Part shown: positions 61,052 to 64,000 of the stretch, in pieces
Layout of the letters: every line of letters begins with the position of its first letter
Numbering within the stretch: the first letter of the stretch is position 1
DNA from: Flavobacterium cucumis
GTDB taxonomy: Bacteria; Bacteroidota; Bacteroidia; Flavobacteriales; Flavobacteriaceae
Assembly: GCF_900148835.1 (NCBI RefSeq)
Contig: NZ_FRYK01000001.1
Coordinates: 62,001-126,000 of the forward strand
DNA: 64,000 nucleotides
Reading direction: 5' to 3'
The notes under the pieces: generated by a model
The model's database searches: none
What the model was told of the DNA's origin: nothing
What the model saw: the letters and a program-made list of their open reading frames with translations, nothing else
Position numbers and translations under genes: made by a program

Positions 61052-62350
61052 TTAATATTTCAACCACTTGTATAATTCTTTCCAGCTTGGTTTTTTTCCG
61101 TACATTAAAATCCCAACTCGGTAGATTTTTGCCGCAAACCAGACTACAAAGATAAACGTTCCATACAATAAAACTACAGAAAGTGTTAATTGCCATAATG
61201 GGACACCAAATGGAATTCGCATCAACATCACAATTGGCGAAGTTAATGGGATTAAAGAGAAGACCACTGCGACTGTTCCGTGAGGGTCATTCATTACCGT
61301 CAAAAACCCAACATAAACCGCTAACATTAGCGGCATAATGATAGGCATTAAAAACTGTTGTGAATCGGTTTCCGAATCTACTGCGGCTCCAATGGCAGCG
61401 TAAAACGAACTGTATAAAAAGTAACCTCCAATAAAGAAAATTACAAAACCTATCAATATAGATGCCACAGGAATTTCAGCTATATACAGTTGTAATTTAT
61501 CCACAAAACTCATAGCAACTTCCGCCTGCTCAGCTGAAACTTGAGCAGTTGCAACGGCTTCTTGTTGACCACCTAAAACAGCTGACAACGAAAACATTAG
61601 AATAACTCCTAATACAATCCAAATTAAGAATTGTAAAATACCCGCTAATGAAGTTCCAATGATTTTTCCCATCATCAATTGGAATGGTTTTACTGAAGAA
61701 ATGATAATTTCAATAATACGATTTGTCTTTTCTTCGATAACACTTCGCATTACCATATTTCCATAGATAATGATAAACATCATAATTAAATATCCGAAAG
61801 CGAAACCTATTCCGATTTTGATTTCATTTAAGAATTTTAATCCATCTTCACCAGAAAATTTTGCAAATTGCACCTCTGATTTGATTTTAGCTTTCTCAAT
61901 TGTATCTGCATCAAAACCTAACTTCTTCAGATTTTCTTTATTTAATTTAGTATCAATGACTTTTTGTAAATTCATTAAGAAATCCATTTTTGGACTATCA
62001 TCTGAAATATACGTTGTTTTAGTGGCTAATTCTGAAATATTTTGAACTTCTGGAACATAAATTAACCCCTCAAAAGCATTATTAGATGAATCTTTTGCCT
62101 TATCAAAAGACAAATTTGAAAGGTTTACATATTTAATATCTTCTGAATTCTTAAAATCATTTACAAACACATTGGCACTATCATGAACTCCAATAGTTTT
62201 AATATCGCCTTTATTTACACTTGATAAATACGCAATTAAAAACGTCATTCCCACAATCAATAACGGACCTAAAAAAGTCATTACGATAAATGATTTATTG
62301 CGCACTTTTGCAATAAATTCTCTTTTGATAATTAAAGATAATACGCTCAT
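61052..62350 (-). CDS. ABC-2 type transporter permease (NatB-like)
   Basis: 432 residues. A long extracytoplasmic loop (about 40-175) follows the first helix (SFIVMTFLGPLLIVGMTFLIAYLSSV). Five or more helices lie in the C-terminal part, including YLIMMFIIIYGNMVMRSVIEEKTNRIIEIIISSVKPFQLMMGKIIGTSLAG, the conserved ABC-2 elbow-type segment. It matches NatB-type Na+ exporters. The ATPase gene precedes it by two bases in the same leftward unit, so they form one exporter. Whether Na+ or another substrate is moved cannot be read here. Confidence 0.88.
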   Translation of the reverse strand: MSVLSLIIKREFIAKVRNKSFIVMTFLGPLLIVGMTFLIAYLSSVNKGDIKTIGVHDSANVFVNDFKNSEDIKYVNLSNLSFDKAKDSSNNAFEGLIYVPEVQNISELATKTTYISDDSPKMDFLMNLQKVIDTKLNKENLKKLGFDADTIEKAKIKSEVQFAKFSGEDGLKFLNEIKIGIGFAFGYLIMMFIIIYGNMVMRSVIEEKTNRIIEIIISSVKPFQLMMGKIIGTSLAGILQFLIWIVLGVILMFSLSAVLGGQQEAVATAQVSAEQAEVAMSFVDKLQLYIAEIPVASILIGFVIFFIGGYFLYSSFYAAIGAAVDSETDSQQFLMPIIMPLMLAVYVGFLTVMNDPHGTVAVVFSLIPLTSPIVMLMRIPFGVPLWQLTLSVVLLYGTFIFVVWFAAKIYRVGILMYGKKPSWKELYKWLKY

Positions 62351-62352
62351 AA

Positions 62353-63273
62353 TTATTGACTTACAGTTTGAATGAAAATATCGTTAACAGTTGGTATTTT
62401 TTCCACAAAATGGGTCACTTGTCCGAATTGAGTTAAGATGGAAAGCAAGTCATTTGAATGGTATTGACCCAAATGCACTTCTAATTTTAAATCATCGTTT
62501 AACGATTTGAAATTGGTTTGATTTAAGGTAAACTTATGTGTCAACTGCAACATTAAACCTTCGATGTTATTGGTAACAATTCCGACTTGATAAGTATTCG
62601 TTCGATGTTGGCGTTTCACATCATCTAATTTTCCTTCAATTAATTTATTTGATTTGTGAATCAATGCGATGTAATCACACATTTCTTCCACCGATTCCAT
62701 TCGATGTGTAGAAAAAATTACAGAAGTTCCTTTTTTATTTAGTTCGATGATTTCATCTTTGATTAAATTCGCATTCACTGGATCGAAACCTGAGAATGGT
62801 TCGTCTAAAATCAATAATTTAGGTTGGTGCAAAACCGTTACAATAAACTGAATTTTCTGTGCCATCCCTTTTGAAAGTTCTTGAATTTTCTTGTCCCACC
62901 ACCCTTGAATTTCGAACTTTTCAAACCAATATTTCAATTGTTTTTTAGCCTCTGCTTCGGACATTCCTTTTAGTTGAGCCAAATACAAACATTGTTCTCC
63001 TACTTTCATGGTTTTGTATAAACCGCGTTCTTCAGGCATATAGCCAATGTGCTTTACATGTTCAGGATGTAACTTTTCACCATCTAAAAATACAATACCG
63101 CTATCAGGCATAGTAATTTGATTAATAATACGGATTAAAGAGGTTTTTCCAGCACCATTTGGACCTAAAAGTCCGTAAATACTACCTTTTGGAACTTGAA
63201 GGGAAACATTATTTAAAGCGGTATAATCGCCATATTGCTTCACTACATTTTGTACTTCGAGAATGTTGCTCAT
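62353..63273 (-). CDS. ABC transporter ATP-binding protein (NatA-like)
   Basis: 306 residues. Motifs: GLLGPNGAGKTSLIRIINQI (Walker A), GYMPEERGLYKTMKVGEQ (Q loop), LSKGMAQKIQFIVTVLHQPKLLILDEPFSGFDPVNANL (signature LSKG, Walker B), IFSTHRMESVEEMCDYI (H loop). The C-terminal 90 residues (about 215-306) form the extra domain of NatA/DrrA-type ATPases. It overlaps functionally with the permease two bases downstream. The upstream region has a hairpin behind dnaJ. Confidence 0.92.
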   Translation of the reverse strand: MSNILEVQNVVKQYGDYTALNNVSLQVPKGSIYGLLGPNGAGKTSLIRIINQITMPDSGIVFLDGEKLHPEHVKHIGYMPEERGLYKTMKVGEQCLYLAQLKGMSEAEAKKQLKYWFEKFEIQGWWDKKIQELSKGMAQKIQFIVTVLHQPKLLILDEPFSGFDPVNANLIKDEIIELNKKGTSVIFSTHRMESVEEMCDYIALIHKSNKLIEGKLDDVKRQHRTNTYQVGIVTNNIEGLMLQLTHKFTLNQTNFKSLNDDLKLEVHLGQYHSNDLLSILTQFGQVTHFVEKIPTVNDIFIQTVSQ

Positions 63274-63339
63274 ATGTGAAAAAGAATGAATTTTTGTTAT
63301 TAATAAGTAGTAAATATACTGATTTTGTTACAAAAAAAA

Positions 63340-63414
63340 CCCACCCTTTATTGCTAAAGGATGGGAAAAATTGCTATGAAAAAGAAAAACTCACCTTCCT
63401 AAGAAAGTGAGTTT
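63340..63414 (-). terminator. Two hairpins downstream of dnaJ
   Basis: Hairpin 1: arms 63340-63350 and 63355-63365 with one mismatch and a 4-nt loop, followed on the minus strand by a U run. Hairpin 2: arms AAACTCAC (63387-63394) and GTGAGTTT (63407-63414). Both lie between the dnaJ stop and the NatA-like gene's start, likely a double terminator for dnaJ. Confidence 0.7.
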
Positions 63415-63437
63415 CAAATGTATTAATATTTATTTAA

Positions 63438-64000
63438 TTATGAAAACATATCTTTAACTTTTTCAAAAAAAGATTTATCTGACTTTTCAGGCTTCGGAAT
63501 GAAATTTTCATCTGTAAGCATTTTCTCAAAAAACTGCTTTTGTTCTTTATTTAAAACTTTTGGTGTCCAAACATTTACATGAACTAATAAGTCCCCATTT
63601 CCATATGAATTCAAACTTGGAATCCCCTTTCCTTTTAAGCGAAGAATTTTACCCGATTGAATTCCTTCTTCTAATTTAATTCGTACTTTTCCTGAAACAG
63701 TATCTATTTCTTTAGAGACACCTAAAGCCGCTTCTGCAAAACTAATATATAAATCGTAATGTAAGTTTTCGCCTTCACGCTTTAAAAATTCGTGTTCGAC
63801 TTCTTCGATAGCAACAATTAAATCCCCTGGTATACTATTAGTTCCTGGTGCTTCGTTACCTTTACCAGCGACTTTTAATTGCATTCCATCTACAACTCCA
63901 GCTGGAATTTTGATTGAAACGGTATCGTCTTCTAACAACATTCCTTGTACATCAGCTCCAGCAGGTTTTTGATCCAAAATTTGACCAGAACCACTACAAA
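63438..64000 (-). CDS. dnaJ: Chaperone DnaJ, C-terminal part (5' end outside window)
   Basis: The C-terminal part of the Hsp40 co-chaperone DnaJ, cut by the right window edge. The frame at the edge reads CSGSGQ, the end of the last zinc-finger CxxCxGxG repeat, so the J domain and most of the zinc fingers lie outside. The substrate-binding beta domains follow: VSIKIPAGVVDGMQLKVAGKGNEAPGTNSIPGDLIVAIEEVEHEFLKREGENLHYDLYISFAEAALG and GKVRIKLEEGIQSGKILRLKGKGIPSLNSYGNGDLLVHVNVWTP. The tail KFDKSFFEKVKDMFS-like (KPEKSDKSFFEKVKDMFS) is normal for flavobacterial DnaJ. An in-frame TTG at 63977 is not the start. Confidence 0.95.
   Translation of the reverse strand, partial: CSGSGQILDQKPAGADVQGMLLEDDTVSIKIPAGVVDGMQLKVAGKGNEAPGTNSIPGDLIVAIEEVEHEFLKREGENLHYDLYISFAEAALGVSKEIDTVSGKVRIKLEEGIQSGKILRLKGKGIPSLNSYGNGDLLVHVNVWTPKVLNKEQKQFFEKMLTDENFIPKPEKSDKSFFEKVKDMFS

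Noticed and set aside
1..64000. CRISPR array, tRNA, rRNA, insertion sequence or prophage
   Set aside because: No direct repeats with regular spacers of 25-40 bp, no cloverleaf-like segments noticed, no transposase or phage genes; the tandem arrays have 7, 8 or 11 bp periods without unique spacers.

Overview
The window is a contiguous, AT-rich, gene-dense stretch of a Flavobacterium-like chromosome (Bacteroidota, Flavobacteriaceae). The evidence is a very large surface protein ending in a gliding-motility/type IX secretion (T9SS type B) sorting domain, the bacillithiol ligase BshC, a long 482-residue GAPDH, DUF4295 next to rpmG and rpmB, Bacteroidota-type promoters (TTG, about 19-20 nt, TAnnTTTG) and almost no Shine-Dalgarno sequences. 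I see no tRNA, rRNA, insertion sequence, prophage or CRISPR array. No gene-free stretch exceeds 300 bases.

Layout. 1-6,070: the 3' end of an HtrA/DegP protease, gap, and a leftward three-gene acyl-CoA (propionyl-CoA type) carboxylase operon. 6,095-14,583: a B12-binding radical SAM protein, the large T9SS protein, bshC and ndk. 14,640-19,249: a RamB/ScfR-like regulator divergent from the glyoxylate-bypass genes aceB-aceA, with a perfect palindrome over the aceB promoter. 19,312-28,899: small proteins, a serine hydrolase lipoprotein, ftsY, ribosomal proteins L33 and L28, cinA, Hpt, an FAH-family hydrolase, an exonuclease, a 2-oxoacid dehydrogenase E2 and a GT2 glycosyltransferase. 28,991-40,286: a CocE-type peptidase, ABC-F, a methyltransferase, ABC ATPase, MATE, MeaB, an AEC carrier and a GlcD-like oxidase. 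40,289-47,877: a probable gene remnant, secA, a cobalamin adenosyltransferase and PPK2. 47,927-53,407: an ABC exporter, then an ECF sigma factor with its anti-sigma-like partner and a row of small secreted proteins. 53,419-64,000: an amidase, a second ABC-F, an M3 peptidase, a degenerate DEAD-box protein, a sigma-54 activator-like regulator without a DNA-binding domain, a Na+-type ABC exporter and the 3' part of dnaJ.

Metabolic links. The carboxylase operon, MeaB and the adenosyltransferase are all expected in propionyl-CoA to methylmalonyl-CoA to succinyl-CoA interconversion (the mutase itself is not here). Malate synthase and isocitrate lyase form the glyoxylate shunt, and the E2 subunit belongs to oxo-acid oxidation. 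Together they suggest a cell adapted to growth on peptides, lipids and short acyl-CoAs.

The most unusual signal is not a gene. About ten loci carry strictly phased 7-bp arrays in which a GT dinucleotide returns every seventh base (units GTNNNNN drawn from a shared vocabulary such as GTGTTCA, GTAAAAA, GTTAGAA, GTAATTA), often as facing inverted arms. Related arrays have 8-bp and 11-bp periods. They fill spacers between co-directional genes and also lie inside three protein-coding genes. A second class, short REP-like palindromes, is also found both between and inside genes. The radical SAM gene alone carries one heptamer array and two palindromes, all read through in frame.
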